DNA of 64,000 nt from Vibrio sp. HDW18 (GCF_011306175.1 NZ_CP049913.1:1674001-1738000), one strand, 5' to 3'; positions 52,023-62,721 are shown, counted from the first letter of the stretch. A program made the numbers and translations. Notes: a model not told the origin generated them from the sequence alone.

Positions 52023-54866
52023 ATGCCACTGCCTAGTGCTCTTTTATCCATCGCCGAACAACATTATCAGCAACTGTTGGCATTGCAGCCAGAGATTGCT
52101 CAATGGCCGGCCGATTATCAAACCGAGCTGCATCGAGTGCTTGGGCTGAGTGAGTTTATTGCCGAAACCTTAAAGCGGGATCGCCAGTTGTGCCAGCAAT
52201 TGCCGAACTGGCTTGCCCAAGCGTCACGTTGGCAGGGCTATCGACACCAATTGGCACAACATTTGGTGGATTGTCACGATGAAGCCGCAGGGCAAGCGAT
52301 ACTGCGAAAATTTCGTCATCAAGAGATGGTCTACATCGCATGGTGTGATTTTTGTGGCAGTTGGACGATTGAGCAGAGCCTCACTCATCTTTCACAATTG
52401 GCGGAAGCGTTAATTTTTGAAAGTTACCAATGGCTATATCAGCGCTGTTGTCTGGAAATGGGCACGCCATGTAATGCACAAGGCCAGCCGCAACCAATGC
52501 TGATCATTGGGATGGGCAAACTGGGTGGTGGCGAGCTTAATTTCTCCTCTGATATCGATCTGATTTTCACTTATCCGGAAAATGGTGAAACCCAAGGTGC
52601 GCGCCGAGCAATCGCTAATGCTCAGTTTTTTACCCGGCTTGGCCAGCGCTTGATCAAACTGTTGGATCAGCCGACGCCGGAGGGCTTCTGTTATCGTGTC
52701 GATATGCGTTTACGCCCGTTTGGTGACAGTGGTCCACTGGCGATGAGCTATGCGGCGTTAGAAGATTATTATCAAGAGCAGGGGCGTGATTGGGAACGCT
52801 ACGCGATGATCAAAGGGCGAGTGATTGGGCGAGAAATGTATCCCCAATACCAAGAGCTGCGCCAAATGTTGCGGCCTTTCGTATTTCGGCGTTACATCGA
52901 TTTCAGTGCCATTCAGTCGCTGCGTCGCATGAAATCGATGATCAGTAGCGAAGTGCGCCGCCGTGGTTTAAGTAACAATATTAAGCTCGGCGCGGGCGGG
53001 ATCCGCGAAATCGAATTTATCGCCCAAGTGTTTCAATTGATCCGAGGTGGCCGCGAGCCAAGCTTACGTAAACGCGGCCTACTGGAAACGCTGGATGCGA
53101 TCGCTGAGTTAGCCCTGTTGCCACTCGCGCAAGTGCAAGATCTGCGTGATGCTTATCGCTTTTTGCGCCGAGTAGAAAATTTTCTGCAAGCGATCGCCGA
53201 TAAACAGACGCAGACGTTGCCTGATAAAGAGCAAGATCAATGGCGGCTGGCGGTGGCAATGGGAGTGAGCGATTGGTCAAGTTTTCAGCAACAAGTGAAC
53301 CAGCATATGCAGCAGGTGCATCAGGTCTTTGCGAGCTTGATCGGTGAAGATGAGGAAGAAGATCAAACGGTGGAGCGTCATTTTCATGAGCTGTGGGATA
53401 TGGCCCATAAGCCGGAAGTGATCGAGCACATTATTCAGCATGATCTTGGCCTCGCCGCTGGTGAGCAGCCGATTCGCATCATTACCCAATTTAAAGAGGA
53501 TCTTGCCAAGCGTACCATCGGCCCTCGCGGGCGTGAGGTACTCAATCGCTTGATGCCGAAACTGTACCAAGCGGTGTTTGCTCATCCTGAGGCCGAATTT
53601 GGTTTAGCTCGTGTGCTTAACCTGCTGCACAATATTGCGACTCGCACCACTTACCTTGAATTGTTGGATGAGCATCCCGCGGCGTTAGTGCAACTGGTAC
53701 GGCTGTGTACCGCCAGCCCAATGATTTCAGAGCAGTTAGCGCGTTATCCAATTTTGCTCGATGAACTGATCGATCCACAGCATCTGTATCACCCGATCCC
53801 TCTGGAGTCTTATCAAAGCGAGCTGCGCGATTTTCTGGCGCGCATTCCAGAGGAAGATATGGAGCAGCAGATGGAAGCGCTGCGCCAATTTAAGCAAATC
53901 TCAATTTTACGCATCGCGGCGGCAGACATTGCAGGCGCGCTGCCGATCATGAAAGTGAGTGATCACTTAACCTATCTGGCCGAAGCGATTGTCGAAGCAG
54001 TGATCCGTCAAGCCTGGCTGCAAGTGAGCAGTAAATATGGCGAGCCGACCCATCTTAAACAGCGTGATGGCAAAGGCTTTGGCGTGGTGGGCTATGGCAA
54101 AGTCGGCGGTTGGGAGCTTGGCTACAACTCAGATTTAGATATCGTGTTTATGCACGATTGCCCAGCCGAGGTGTATACCGACGGCGAGAAAGTGATTGAT
54201 GGCCGACAGTTTTATTTACGCTTAGCCCAGCGAGTGATGCACATTTTTTCCACCCGTACCGCATCGGGAATTCTGTATGAGGTGGATACCCGCCTGCGCC
54301 CCTCCGGCGTTTCCGGATTACTGGTTTGCCCAACCCAAGCGTTTGATGAGTACCAACGCCAAGAGGCGTGGACATGGGAGCATCAAGCTTTGGTTCGAGC
54401 GCGGATGATTTACGGTGATGCACCGCTGCAACAAGCATTTGCCACCACGCGGCATGAGATCCTTTGCTTGCCACGCGAGCCAGAGCAGTTGAAACAAGAG
54501 GTGGTTGCCATGCGTTTGAAAATGCGCGATCACCTTGGCGGCAAAAAAGCCGGTCGTTTTATGCTCAAGCAAGATCAAGGTGGGATCACTGATATTGAAT
54601 TTTTAGCGCAATATTTGGTGTTATGTTTTAGCCATCAACAGCCTCAGCTGACCCGTTGGTCGGATAATGTGCGTATTTTTGAGTCGTTGATGCAGTATCA
54701 AGTGATGGATGAAGCACAAGCGTTGGCTTTGACTCAGGCTTACACCAGCATGCGGGATCAAATCCATCGCCGTAATTTGCTCAACCAATCGGCCGATGTG
54801 CGCGATACGCAATTTGTCGTGGAACGTCAACAAGTGATACAAGCTTGGCAGCAGTGGCTCGCTTGA
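52023..54866 (+). CDS. glnE: Glutamine synthetase adenylyltransferase/deadenylase
   Basis: A 947-residue bifunctional enzyme controlling glutamine synthetase by reversible adenylylation, in response to PII and glutamine. It has two nucleotidyltransferase domains with matching motifs: N-terminal [18 protein letters not shown] (deadenylase, about residue 162) and C-terminal [20 protein letters not shown] (transferase, about 690), each followed by helical domains. Length equals E. coli GlnE (946). It is upstream of hldE by 63 bases, as in enterobacteria. Confidence 0.97.
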   Translation: MPLPSALLSIAEQHYQQLLALQPEIAQWPADYQTELHRVLGLSEFIAETLKRDRQLCQQLPNWLAQASRWQGYRHQLAQHLVDCHDEAAGQAILRKFRHQEMVYIAWCDFCGSWTIEQSLTHLSQLAEALIFESYQWLYQRCCLEMGTPCNAQGQPQPMLIIGMGKLGGGELNFSSDIDLIFTYPENGETQGARRAIANAQFFTRLGQRLIKLLDQPTPEGFCYRVDMRLRPFGDSGPLAMSYAALEDYYQEQGRDWERYAMIKGRVIGREMYPQYQELRQMLRPFVFRRYIDFSAIQSLRRMKSMISSEVRRRGLSNNIKLGAGGIREIEFIAQVFQLIRGGREPSLRKRGLLETLDAIAELALLPLAQVQDLRDAYRFLRRVENFLQAIADKQTQTLPDKEQDQWRLAVAMGVSDWSSFQQQVNQHMQQVHQVFASLIGEDEEEDQTVERHFHELWDMAHKPEVIEHIIQHDLGLAAGEQPIRIITQFKEDLAKRTIGPRGREVLNRLMPKLYQAVFAHPEAEFGLARVLNLLHNIATRTTYLELLDEHPAALVQLVRLCTASPMISEQLARYPILLDELIDPQHLYHPIPLESYQSELRDFLARIPEEDMEQQMEALRQFKQISILRIAAADIAGALPIMKVSDHLTYLAEAIVEAVIRQAWLQVSSKYGEPTHLKQRDGKGFGVVGYGKVGGWELGYNSDLDIVFMHDCPAEVYTDGEKVIDGRQFYLRLAQRVMHIFSTRTASGILYEVDTRLRPSGVSGLLVCPTQAFDEYQRQEAWTWEHQALVRARMIYGDAPLQQAFATTRHEILCLPREPEQLKQEVVAMRLKMRDHLGGKKAGRFMLKQDQGGITDIEFLAQYLVLCFSHQQPQLTRWSDNVRIFESLMQYQVMDEAQALALTQAYTSMRDQIHRRNLLNQSADVRDTQFVVERQQVIQAWQQWLA

Positions 54867-54929
54867 TGACTTCTGCCCTTTCAGTGGCTGTGATAGACTT
54901 GGCCGCAATCGGATTATTGGAGATTAAGC

Positions 54930-56360
54930 ATGAAACCAGTCCTACCTGACTACAGCAAAGCAGGGGTATTAATTGTCGGTGATGTGATGCTAGACCGTTA
55001 CTGGTATGGCCCAACTGGCCGTATCTCACCGGAAGCGCCGGTGCCGGTGGTCAAAGTAGATCAGAGTGAGGAGCGGCCAGGCGGCGCGGCTAACGTGGCG
55101 ATGAACATTGCGTCATTAGGCGGCCAAGCGCACATTATTGGCCTGATTGGGCAAGATGAACCCGCGCGTGTGCTGACTGACAAATTGACTTCACTGAAGG
55201 TAGATTGTGATTTTGTGGCGTTGGCTAATTATCCGACCATCACTAAATTGCGCGTTTTGAGCCGCGGCCAGCAGTTGATCCGTCTCGATTTTGAAGACAA
55301 ATTTGAAAATACTGATGCGGATTTGATCTTATCGCGTATGCAAAATGCGCTACCTAAGGTGCGTGCAGTGATCCTGTCTGATTATGCCAAAGGTGCGCTA
55401 GAGCACGTGCAGCAGTTTATTCAACAAGCTAAGCGGGCTGGGGTTCCGGTGTTTATTGACCCAAAAGGCAGTGATTTTGAACCGTACCGTGGTGCATCAT
55501 TGCTAACGCCGAATATGTCTGAGTTTGAAGCGGTGGTCGGTAAAGTGACATCGGAGCAAGATTTGGTCGACAAAGGCTTCGCACTGATTGAGCAGTTCGA
55601 TTTAGAAGCGTTATTGGTGACGCGTAGTGAACATGGTATGACCCTGTTACGCCGTGGAATGACACCATTCCATTTACCAACCCAAGCGCGCGAAGTGTAT
55701 GACGTGACCGGTGCTGGGGATACGGTGATTTCAGTGTTGGCCGCTTCGGTTGCAGCAGGTAAAGATTTGGATGAAGCGTGTGCGCTGGCCAATGCCGCAG
55801 CTGGGGTAGTGGTGGGCAAACTTGGCACCTCAACCGTTTCGACCATTGAATTGGCGGAGGCGGTACACGGCAGCCAAGATACCGATTTTGGCGTGATCAG
55901 CGAACAAGCCCTGATTGAAGCGGTGAAAAAAGCCAAGGCGCGCGGTGAAAAAGTGGTGATGACTAATGGCTGCTTCGATATTTTGCATGCAGGCCATGTT
56001 TCCTACCTTAACCATGCGGCAGAGCTTGGCGATCGACTGATTGTGGCGGTCAATACAGATGAGTCAGTCAAACGTTTGAAAGGCCCTGCGCGTCCAGTCA
56101 ACAGCACTGAGCGCCGCATGGCCGTATTAGCTGGACTCGGCGCGGTCGATTGGGTGGTGCCATTTAGTGAAGATACCCCACAGCGTTTAATCGCGGCTGT
56201 ATTGCCTAATTTGTTAGTCAAAGGTGGTGATTACCAACCGCACGAGATCGCAGGTGGGCAAGAGGTGATAGCGGCCGGTGGTGAAGTGAAAGTGTTGAAC
56301 TTTGAAAATGGATGTTCAACCTCAGAAATTATCGCGGCGATTAAAGGCGGGCGTGGTTAA
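54930..56360 (+). CDS. hldE: Bifunctional heptose 7-phosphate kinase / heptose 1-phosphate adenylyltransferase
   Basis: Also rfaE. Makes ADP-D-glycero-D-manno-heptose for the LPS inner core, and also the immune-active ADP-heptose. The N-terminal ribokinase-type domain (about 1-318) has [17 protein letters not shown] and the catalytic VTGAGDTV. The C-terminal cytidylyltransferase-like domain (about 340-476) has [16 protein letters not shown] (HxGH) and a later SEIIAAI segment. The 476-residue length is standard. A ten-C tract begins three bases beyond the stop. Confidence 0.97.
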   Translation: MKPVLPDYSKAGVLIVGDVMLDRYWYGPTGRISPEAPVPVVKVDQSEERPGGAANVAMNIASLGGQAHIIGLIGQDEPARVLTDKLTSLKVDCDFVALANYPTITKLRVLSRGQQLIRLDFEDKFENTDADLILSRMQNALPKVRAVILSDYAKGALEHVQQFIQQAKRAGVPVFIDPKGSDFEPYRGASLLTPNMSEFEAVVGKVTSEQDLVDKGFALIEQFDLEALLVTRSEHGMTLLRRGMTPFHLPTQAREVYDVTGAGDTVISVLAASVAAGKDLDEACALANAAAGVVVGKLGTSTVSTIELAEAVHGSQDTDFGVISEQALIEAVKKAKARGEKVVMTNGCFDILHAGHVSYLNHAAELGDRLIVAVNTDESVKRLKGPARPVNSTERRMAVLAGLGAVDWVVPFSEDTPQRLIAAVLPNLLVKGGDYQPHEIAGGQEVIAAGGEVKVLNFENGCSTSEIIAAIKGGRG

Positions 56361-56362
56361 TT

Positions 56363-56372
56363 CCCCCCCCCC
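56363..56372. repeat. Ten-base poly-C tract immediately after hldE
   Basis: C10 located three bases after the hldE stop. It is outside the coding region, so length changes would not affect HldE. It is a likely slippage site and possible sequencing-length artefact. Confidence 0.95.
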
Positions 56373-56429
56373 AGTCCAATGCGCGACAGTGATTGACTGC
56401 GTTGCTGAAGCGTTCGCTGATGTTAGAAA

Positions 56430-56495
56430 TATCCCCCTTCCCACTTGAAGTTGCAGCGGTGTTGGCTACCTGCAACTCCAAGTTGTTTGGGTATA
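56430..56495. repeat. ERIC/IRU repeat, internally deleted (66 bp)
   Basis: Both ends of the 128-bp element at 21398 are present: CACTTGAAGTTGCAGCGG and TGTTGGCTAC at the left, CTGCAACTCCAAGTTG and GGGTATA at the right. About 62 internal bases are missing. The junction is at a CTAC that in the full copy occurs on each side of the missing segment. It sits between hldE and the shared hldE/tolC terminator. Confidence 0.88.
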
Positions 56496-56516
56496 GCACG
56501 GATTTTATCAATAACA

Positions 56517-56549
56517 AAAGGGGCCAAATAAACGGGCCCCTTTATTTTT
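56517..56549. terminator. Bidirectional terminator between hldE and tolC
   Basis: AAAGGGGCC / GGCCCCTTT nine-pair stem, nine-base loop, with ATTTTT on the plus side and TTTTG on the minus side, between convergent genes. Confidence 0.9.
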
Positions 56550-56571
56550 AGTATCAATTGATAGCGGCGAA

Positions 56572-57882
56572 TTATTTTTTCGCGACCCGCAAGCCCGCAT
56601 TGACATCAATAATGTCTTGTTCACTCAACGTACCAATTGCTTGGCGCAGTTGTAGTACATTCAAAATGTAGTCATAACGTGCGTTAGACAAGTTTTTGTT
56701 GGCATCATACAGACGGCGCGTTGAATCAAGCACATCGACAATAGTACGCGTACCCACATCAAAACCTGCTTCAGTCGCTTCAAGGGCTGACTTGGCCGAA
56801 ATTACCGCTTGCTCGTAAGCACGCAGGGCTCCGATTGAGGCATTAATGTTATTGTTGTAAGCACGTACATCTTTCACCACCGAACGATAAGTCGCTTCAA
56901 GATCTTGACTGGCAGCCACGTAAGCAAATTCAGCCTGCTTGGTTAGTGAGGTAGTGTTACCACCGGTGTAAAGTGGTACTGATAAATTGACCCCGATTTT
57001 GAAATCGTTGTAATCGGATGGATTCGATGCATTGTCGTTGCGATTATTACCATAGTTGTAACCACCATCCAGTGTCAGTGATGGCAGATGGCCAGAGCTG
57101 GCTAGCGAGATATTATCGCGCGCCACATCTTGGCTAATGCGCGCACTCAGCAGCGATAAGTTTTTCTGCTGAGCTTGCTCAATCAGCGCTTCGCTTGACT
57201 CTGTGGTACGACTGGCCGCAAAACGTTTGGTGTCTAATACCGCCAGTTTTGAATATCCTTGGCCAGTGATTTCACGCAACGTCTCATAGCTATTGATCAG
57301 ATTGTTTTCGGCGAGCACTTCATCGGCTAACACGCTATCGTATTGTGCTTGTGCATCGTGTACGTCAGTAATCGCAGACAAGCCAACTTCAAAGCGTTGT
57401 TTGGTTTGCTCTAATTGACGACCGACTGCCGCTTTTTCGGCTTGCACGAATTCAAGGGTATCTTGAGCGAGCAGCACTTCAAAATAGGCTTGCGCGACAC
57501 GCAGGATCAAACCTTGCTGAGCTGCTGCGTATTGTGAATCCGCTTGGCGCGCTTTTTTCTCTGCGGTATCTAAATTTATCCAGCTTGAACGTTGATACAG
57601 CTCTTGTGAGAACGCAATGCCCGCCGAGAGCAGATCACTTTCCCGTGAATCTTGATCACTACGGCTGATATTGTAACCAGCAGTCAGGTTAATCTGTGGT
57701 AATAGACTGCTGCGGCTGGAGTTTATCGCTTCAAATGCCGCTTCACGTTGCGCGGCGACACTGAGTAATTGAGGGTCATGCTCTTTTGCTTGGTTATAAA
57801 TCTCTGCCAGGTTTTCTGCCCACACAGCAGAACTTAGTGTGCCTAGCGCAGCACTAACAAATAATGGAATCAGTTTTTTCAT
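56572..57882 (-). CDS. tolC: Outer-membrane channel protein TolC
   Basis: A 436-residue outer-membrane efflux/secretion duct that serves RND and MFS pumps and type I secretion (in V. cholerae including the RTX toxin, established knowledge). Signal peptide MKKLIPLFVSAALGTLSSAVWA with cleavage after VWA, then ENLAEIYNQAKEHDPQL and two OEP repeats with long coiled-coil helices. The start at 57882 is the signal-peptide Met preceded by AGGAATAGGACCG; an in-frame upstream start would place 14 odd residues before it. Divergent from nudF, as in E. coli. Confidence 0.96.
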   Translation of the reverse strand: MKKLIPLFVSAALGTLSSAVWAENLAEIYNQAKEHDPQLLSVAAQREAAFEAINSSRSSLLPQINLTAGYNISRSDQDSRESDLLSAGIAFSQELYQRSSWINLDTAEKKARQADSQYAAAQQGLILRVAQAYFEVLLAQDTLEFVQAEKAAVGRQLEQTKQRFEVGLSAITDVHDAQAQYDSVLADEVLAENNLINSYETLREITGQGYSKLAVLDTKRFAASRTTESSEALIEQAQQKNLSLLSARISQDVARDNISLASSGHLPSLTLDGGYNYGNNRNDNASNPSDYNDFKIGVNLSVPLYTGGNTTSLTKQAEFAYVAASQDLEATYRSVVKDVRAYNNNINASIGALRAYEQAVISAKSALEATEAGFDVGTRTIVDVLDSTRRLYDANKNLSNARYDYILNVLQLRQAIGTLSEQDIIDVNAGLRVAKK

Positions 57883-58112
57883 CGGTCCTATTCCTGACGT
57901 GATGTGAAAGGATTTATTCCTCAAGAGTTTAACCCAAATTGGTGGTAATTCACTCGAAACTTTGCACTTTTTTACACTTAACTATCCACTTGTGCAATAA
58001 AAATTTTGAGCCACTTAAAATTTAAAATAAAATTTACATAAAAAGTTGAGCACTTGTTGGAAGTCGGCAAATTCCGCGAGTAAACTGTAAAATCGACCGC
58101 GAGGAGATCACT

Positions 58113-58748
58113 ATGCAAGATGCCAAGCCACAACCGCTCTGTTTTAATCAGCAACATGTCGAGATCCTTAATAAACAGACCTTGTTTCAAGGTTATTTTC
58201 GGATGGTGAAATATCGCTTTAAACACCAGCGTTTTGCTGGGGGATGGAGTGAGCCGATCGAGCGTGAAATGTTTGAGCGTGGTCATGCGGCGGCACTATT
58301 ACCGTACGATCCGATTCGTGACCAAGTGGTGATCATTGAACAGATCCGAGTCGGTGCACTTGAGTGCGCGCAGCCTTGGCAATTGGAAATTGTCGCTGGG
58401 GTGATCGATAGCCAAGAGAGCTCAGAACAAGTGGTGCGTCGCGAAGCGATCGAAGAGGCCGGATTAACGGTTGCAAGAGTGGAAAAAATCCTCTCTTATT
58501 ACCCCTCTTCGGGTGGCTGCTCTGAAAAGTTGGATGTGTTTGTTGGCGAAGTTGACTGCTCACAGGCAGGCGGCATTCATGGTTTAGACTGTGAAGGTGA
58601 AGATATTCAGGTTCATGTGCTGAGTCGAGCCGAGGCGTATCAGCTGGTCGAACAAGGCAAAATTGAGAATGGTGCGTCGATTATTGCCCTGCAATGGTTG
58701 GCATTGAATTATCAGCGCTTACAGCAGCAGTGGCAGCATACAGAGTGA
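58113..58748 (+). CDS. nudF: ADP-ribose diphosphatase (Nudix)
   Basis: A 211-residue Nudix hydrolase that splits ADP-ribose to AMP and ribose 5-phosphate. The Nudix box is perfect (G-x5-E-x7-REAIEEAGL, beginning GVIDSQE at about residue 92), and the SSGGCSEKLDVFVGEVD segment after it is typical of the ADP-ribose subgroup. A strong ribosome site (GAGGAG) precedes the ATG at 58113. First of the nudF-yqiB-cpdA-yqiA-parE run conserved with E. coli. Confidence 0.95.
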   Translation: MQDAKPQPLCFNQQHVEILNKQTLFQGYFRMVKYRFKHQRFAGGWSEPIEREMFERGHAAALLPYDPIRDQVVIIEQIRVGALECAQPWQLEIVAGVIDSQESSEQVVRREAIEEAGLTVARVEKILSYYPSSGGCSEKLDVFVGEVDCSQAGGIHGLDCEGEDIQVHVLSRAEAYQLVEQGKIENGASIIALQWLALNYQRLQQQWQHTE

Positions 58749-58757
58749 TAATGAGCG

Positions 58758-59207
58758 GTGAATAGTCAATTGAGAGCAAGAAAGCCTTATCATGTTGATC
58801 TTAGAGAGCTGATGCGCGTCTATGAGACCAACTACGCTAAATTGAATGCGCTGTTGCCAGTCCAACCAGAAGTGGGAGAGCGGCGCTGTTACCAAGCGGC
58901 GCAGATAGCCTATCAACTGGAAGTGCGAGAAGTCACAAAATACACAACTTTGCTGGAAATTTGTCAAAGTGATGACTGGTCGGCGTTTCCATTGCCGACT
59001 ATGTCTGTCAGGCTATACCACGATGCTCGGGTGGCCGAAGTGTGCTCCACGCTGCCGCGAGAGCGAGTGTTACCGCGTTATGATTATCCCAATCAAAACA
59101 TGGTGCAACCTGATGAAAAAGCGCAATTAAACCGCTTTTTAGGTGATTGGCTGACCTTCTGCCTAAAATGTGGCATTAGCCGCAGCCCGATCACTCTATC
59201 ACCATAA
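58758..59207 (+). CDS. yqiB: DUF1249 family protein YqiB
   Basis: A 149-residue cytoplasmic protein of the DUF1249 family, function unknown. The recognisable core is LRELMRVYETNYAKLNALLP at the N-terminus and a later EVTKYTTLLEICQ / VRLYHDARVAEVC stretch. The start appears to be GTG at 58758, nine bases after nudF; the ATG at 58751 is out of frame and a TTG nine bases later is an alternative. It is conserved between nudF and cpdA, suggesting co-transcription. Confidence 0.88.
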   Translation: MNSQLRARKPYHVDLRELMRVYETNYAKLNALLPVQPEVGERRCYQAAQIAYQLEVREVTKYTTLLEICQSDDWSAFPLPTMSVRLYHDARVAEVCSTLPRERVLPRYDYPNQNMVQPDEKAQLNRFLGDWLTFCLKCGISRSPITLSP

Positions 59208-59231
59208 ATAACAGAGGTAGGTTTACCGATT

Positions 59232-60068
59232 TTGAAAGTGTCATCTCAATCAGAACCGTCAGCAATCAAGCTTATTCAGATCACGGATACCCATTTATTC
59301 GCGGCAGAGGATGGTAGCTTGCTGAGTGTGAATACTGCGGATAGTTTTTCAGCGGTGGTGGCGGCCATTGTAGAAGAGCAGGTCGAGTTTGATGCGTTGG
59401 TTGCGACAGGGGATATTTCGCAAGATCATACGCCGGAATCTTATCAGCGTTTCGTGCGCACTGTTGCGCCGCTACAAACCACCCAAGCGCAACCCAAAGT
59501 TTGCTACTGGTTGCCTGGTAACCACGATTATCCGCCCAGTATGCACAGTGTGTTGCCCAGCGAGCAGATTCAAGCCATTGAGCATGTTTTGCTCGGTGAA
59601 CACTGGCAGATGGTGCTGCTCGATTCACAAGTCAGTGGCGCTCCGCATGGTTGTCTCAGTCCAGCACAACTGCAATTGCTTGATGACCAATTGAGCCAGC
59701 ATCCACAGCGCCACAGTTTAGTTTTACTTCATCATCATCCGTTATTGGTCGGCAGTGCGTGGTTGGATCAACATGCGCTGAAACAGAGTGAAGATCTCTG
59801 GGCTGTGGTGGCAAAACATCGTAATGTCCGCGCGCTGTTGTGTGGCCATGTGCATCAGGAGATGGATCGGATGCATTTGGGCGCGCGGGTGATGGCAACC
59901 CCATCGACCTGTGTGCAGTTTAAACCCAATTCACAAAATTTTGCTTTGGACAACTGTTCTCCCGGTTGGCGTGAGCTGACTTTGCACGCGGATGGACAGA
60001 TCAGTAGTCAAGTTAAACGCTTGAAGCACGGCCGTTTCTTACCTGACTTTACTTCCAATGGATACTAA
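59232..60068 (+). CDS. cpdA: 3',5'-cyclic-AMP phosphodiesterase CpdA
   Basis: A class III cAMP phosphodiesterase that limits intracellular cAMP and so CRP signalling. The 278-residue metallophosphoesterase shows all family motifs: QITDTHLF (D-x-H), VATGDISQDH (GD), LPGNHDYP (GNHD), LLHHHPLLVG and CGHVHQ (GHxH). There is no ATG at the N-terminus: TTG 59232 is taken, with AGG about ten bases upstream; GTG at 59238 is equally possible. yqiA overlaps or abuts its end. Confidence 0.92.
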   Translation: MKVSSQSEPSAIKLIQITDTHLFAAEDGSLLSVNTADSFSAVVAAIVEEQVEFDALVATGDISQDHTPESYQRFVRTVAPLQTTQAQPKVCYWLPGNHDYPPSMHSVLPSEQIQAIEHVLLGEHWQMVLLDSQVSGAPHGCLSPAQLQLLDDQLSQHPQRHSLVLLHHHPLLVGSAWLDQHALKQSEDLWAVVAKHRNVRALLCGHVHQEMDRMHLGARVMATPSTCVQFKPNSQNFALDNCSPGWRELTLHADGQISSQVKRLKHGRFLPDFTSNGY

Positions 60069-60069
60069 T

Positions 60070-60657
60070 ATGGCTGCGCGTCCCTCACTGCTGGTTTACA
60101 TCCATGGGTTTAACAGCTCACCGTTGTCACACAAAGCGCAGGTGATGCAGCAGTATTGCCAGCAACATCGGCCAGATATCACGGTCTTGGTCCCCAAGTT
60201 GCCGAGTTTTCCCGCGCAAGCCGCGCAGCATTTGTTAGCGCTGATCGAGCCGTATCGTGAGCACTACCGAATTGGTTTGGTTGGCAGTTCACTGGGCGGC
60301 TATTTAGCCACGTGGCTAAATGCTCAATCGGGTTTGCCCGCGGTAGTGATTAACCCGGCGGTCAAGCCTTATGAGCTGTTAGCGGATTTTCTCGGTGAGC
60401 AGCTTAACCCTTACACGCATGAGCGTTACGTGCTTGATGCGGGTCATATTGATGAGCTCAAAGGGTTAGATGTCCCGCAGCTCAAGCAGCCGAGTGATTT
60501 TTGGTTACTGCAGCAGATGGGGGATGAAGTGCTCGATTATCGCCAAGCAGTTGAAAAATACCATGCTGCCAAGCTGACACTCGAAGCGGGTGGTGATCAC
60601 AGCTTTATCGATTTTGAACGTTACCCAGCGCAGATCATTCAATTCCTAGCCCTTTGA
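60070..60657 (+). CDS. yqiA: Alpha/beta-hydrolase esterase YqiA
   Basis: A 195-residue alpha/beta-hydrolase (UPF0227/YqiA). LVYIHGFNSSP near the start is the oxyanion strand, GLVGSSLGGYLATWL carries the nucleophile Ser (GxSxG-like), and GGDHSFIDF near the C-terminus carries the catalytic His. E. coli YqiA has acyl-CoA thioesterase and palmitoyl esterase activity in vitro. The start at 60070 (MAARPSLL) has GGA seven bases upstream and begins just after the cpdA stop; an in-frame ATG at 60058 overlaps cpdA. Confidence 0.9.
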   Translation: MAARPSLLVYIHGFNSSPLSHKAQVMQQYCQQHRPDITVLVPKLPSFPAQAAQHLLALIEPYREHYRIGLVGSSLGGYLATWLNAQSGLPAVVINPAVKPYELLADFLGEQLNPYTHERYVLDAGHIDELKGLDVPQLKQPSDFWLLQQMGDEVLDYRQAVEKYHAAKLTLEAGGDHSFIDFERYPAQIIQFLAL

Positions 60658-60837
60658 TTGATGGGCGAGTTTGCTCATTTAGGTGCAGCTTGTGTATTTT
60701 GCTGCGCAAAGCGTCATAAATTTAACCGAACCTTGCGCTCTGTCCTTGACATCAATCGGCAGCTTCCAGACTATGTTGCCCTTAGACTTTGGCGTCTAGT
60801 ACACGCCTAATCATTCAGCAAATAAAGCATTCCGATT

Positions 60838-62718
60838 ATGACTGAACAATATAATGCTGGCGCTATTGAGGTTCTCAATGGCTTAGAACCAGTCCGTCGC
60901 AGACCGGGAATGTATACCGATACCACGCGGCCTAACCATCTTGGCCAAGAAGTGATCGACAACTCTGTCGATGAAGCGTTGGCCGGATACGCCTCCAAAA
61001 TTCAGGTTATTCTGCATGCCGATCAATCATTAGAAGTGATTGATGACGGGCGAGGAATGCCAGTAGATATTCACCCAGAAGAGAAAATTTCTGGGGTTGA
61101 ACTGATTTTATGCAAACTGCATGCAGGCGGTAAGTTTTCCAATAAAAACTACCAATTCTCCGGTGGTTTGCACGGGGTTGGTATTTCGGTGGTCAACGCC
61201 CTGTCGAAACGGGTGGAAGTGACGGTACGCCGTGATGGTCAAGTGTATGACATTGCTTTTGAACATGGCGAGAAAGTCACCGAGTTGAGCGTGACAGGCA
61301 CCTGTGGTCGACGCAATACCGGCACGAGCGTGCATTTCTGGCCGGACAGCAAATATTTTGATTTCGCCAACTTTTCTGCATCCCGCCTGATTAATAATTT
61401 GCGTGCTAAAGCGGTGCTGTGCCCAGGTTTAGAGATCATCTTTACCGATAAAGTTAATAACCATGAGCACCGTTGGCTGTATCAAGACGGTTTGAAAGAT
61501 TATCTGGCCGAAGGGGTGAAAGGTTACACCTTATTGCCTGAAGAGCCGTTTACCGGTGAGTTTAGCGCGCAAACTGAAGCGGCGACTTGGGCGGTGATTT
61601 GGCTGCCGGAAGGCGGCGATCTGATCAGTGAAAGCTACGTTAACTTGATCCCAACCGCGCAGGGGGGGACTCACGTTAATGGTTTGCGCCAAGGTTTACT
61701 CGATGCGATGCGTGAATTCTGTGAGTTTCGCAACCTGCTACCACGCGGAGTTAAGCTGACCGGAGAAGATATTTTTGATCGCTGTGCCTATGTACTGTCG
61801 ATCAAGATGCAAGATCCGCAATTTGCTGGCCAAACCAAAGAGCGTCTCTCTTCCCGCCAATCGGCAGCGTTTGTGTCTGGAGTGGTGAAAGATGCCTTCA
61901 GCTTGTGGTTGAATGAAAAACCGCAATTAGCTGAACAGTTAGCGGAAGTGTGTATTACTAACGCCCATCAGCGTATGCGCGCTAGCAAAAAAGTGGTGCG
62001 TAAGAAAATTGCTTCCGGCCCAGCATTACCCGGCAAATTAACCGACTGTACCGTGCAAGATCTTAACCGTACCGAACTGTTTTTGGTGGAAGGGGATTCG
62101 GCAGGCGGCTCGGCCAAACAAGCCCGCGATCGCGAATTCCAAGCGATCATGCCGCTGCGTGGCAAAATTCTCAACACTTGGGAAGTCTCCGCCGATCAAG
62201 TGCTTGCTTCACAAGAAGTGCACAATATTTCGATTGCGCTGGGGATTGATCCCGATAGTGATGATCTGGACACCTTGCGTTATGGCAAAGTGTGTATCCT
62301 CGCCGATGCGGACTCCGATGGTCTACACATTGCCACCTTGTTGTGCGCGCTGTTTACCCGCCATTTCCGTGCGCTAGTCAAAGCCGGTCATGTGTATGTG
62401 GCTATGCCTCCACTCTATCGTATCGACTGTGGTAAAGAGGTGTACTACGCGTTGGATGATCAGGAAAAAGAGGGCGTATTAGAGCGCCTGAGCCAGAAAA
62501 AAGCCAAAATTAATGTGCAACGCTTTAAAGGTTTGGGTGAGATGAATCCACTGCAACTGCGCGAAACCACGATGGATCCGAATACTCGCCGCTTGGTGCA
62601 ACTGACGATTGATGATCCAGAAGCCACCGACGAAATGATGGATATGCTGCTGGGCAAAAAACGGGCGGATGACCGCCGTGCTTGGCTGCAAAGCAACGGC
62701 GACATAGCAGAGGTGTAA
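60838..62718 (+). CDS. parE: DNA topoisomerase IV subunit B
   Basis: The ATPase subunit of topoisomerase IV, which decatenates sister chromosomes. The 626-residue protein has the GHKL ATPase site (EVIDNSVDEALAG, VIDDGRGMP, GGLHGVGISVVNALS), the transducer domain, and the TOPRIM domain with EGDSAGGSAK and DADSDGLH. The PLRGKILN motif of the quinolone region is unmodified. A 180-base gap after yqiA contains TTGAC near 60746 and a weak -10, so a separate promoter is possible. parC starts three bases after the stop. Confidence 0.97.
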   Translation: MTEQYNAGAIEVLNGLEPVRRRPGMYTDTTRPNHLGQEVIDNSVDEALAGYASKIQVILHADQSLEVIDDGRGMPVDIHPEEKISGVELILCKLHAGGKFSNKNYQFSGGLHGVGISVVNALSKRVEVTVRRDGQVYDIAFEHGEKVTELSVTGTCGRRNTGTSVHFWPDSKYFDFANFSASRLINNLRAKAVLCPGLEIIFTDKVNNHEHRWLYQDGLKDYLAEGVKGYTLLPEEPFTGEFSAQTEAATWAVIWLPEGGDLISESYVNLIPTAQGGTHVNGLRQGLLDAMREFCEFRNLLPRGVKLTGEDIFDRCAYVLSIKMQDPQFAGQTKERLSSRQSAAFVSGVVKDAFSLWLNEKPQLAEQLAEVCITNAHQRMRASKKVVRKKIASGPALPGKLTDCTVQDLNRTELFLVEGDSAGGSAKQARDREFQAIMPLRGKILNTWEVSADQVLASQEVHNISIALGIDPDSDDLDTLRYGKVCILADADSDGLHIATLLCALFTRHFRALVKAGHVYVAMPPLYRIDCGKEVYYALDDQEKEGVLERLSQKKAKINVQRFKGLGEMNPLQLRETTMDPNTRRLVQLTIDDPEATDEMMDMLLGKKRADDRRAWLQSNGDIAEV

Positions 62719-62721
62719 CCC

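Noticed and set aside
60746..60775. TTGACA promoter for parE
   Set aside because: A good -35 is present, but the best -10 options are poor (GACTAT at 17) or wrongly spaced (TATGTT at 20), so it is mentioned only in the parE entry.
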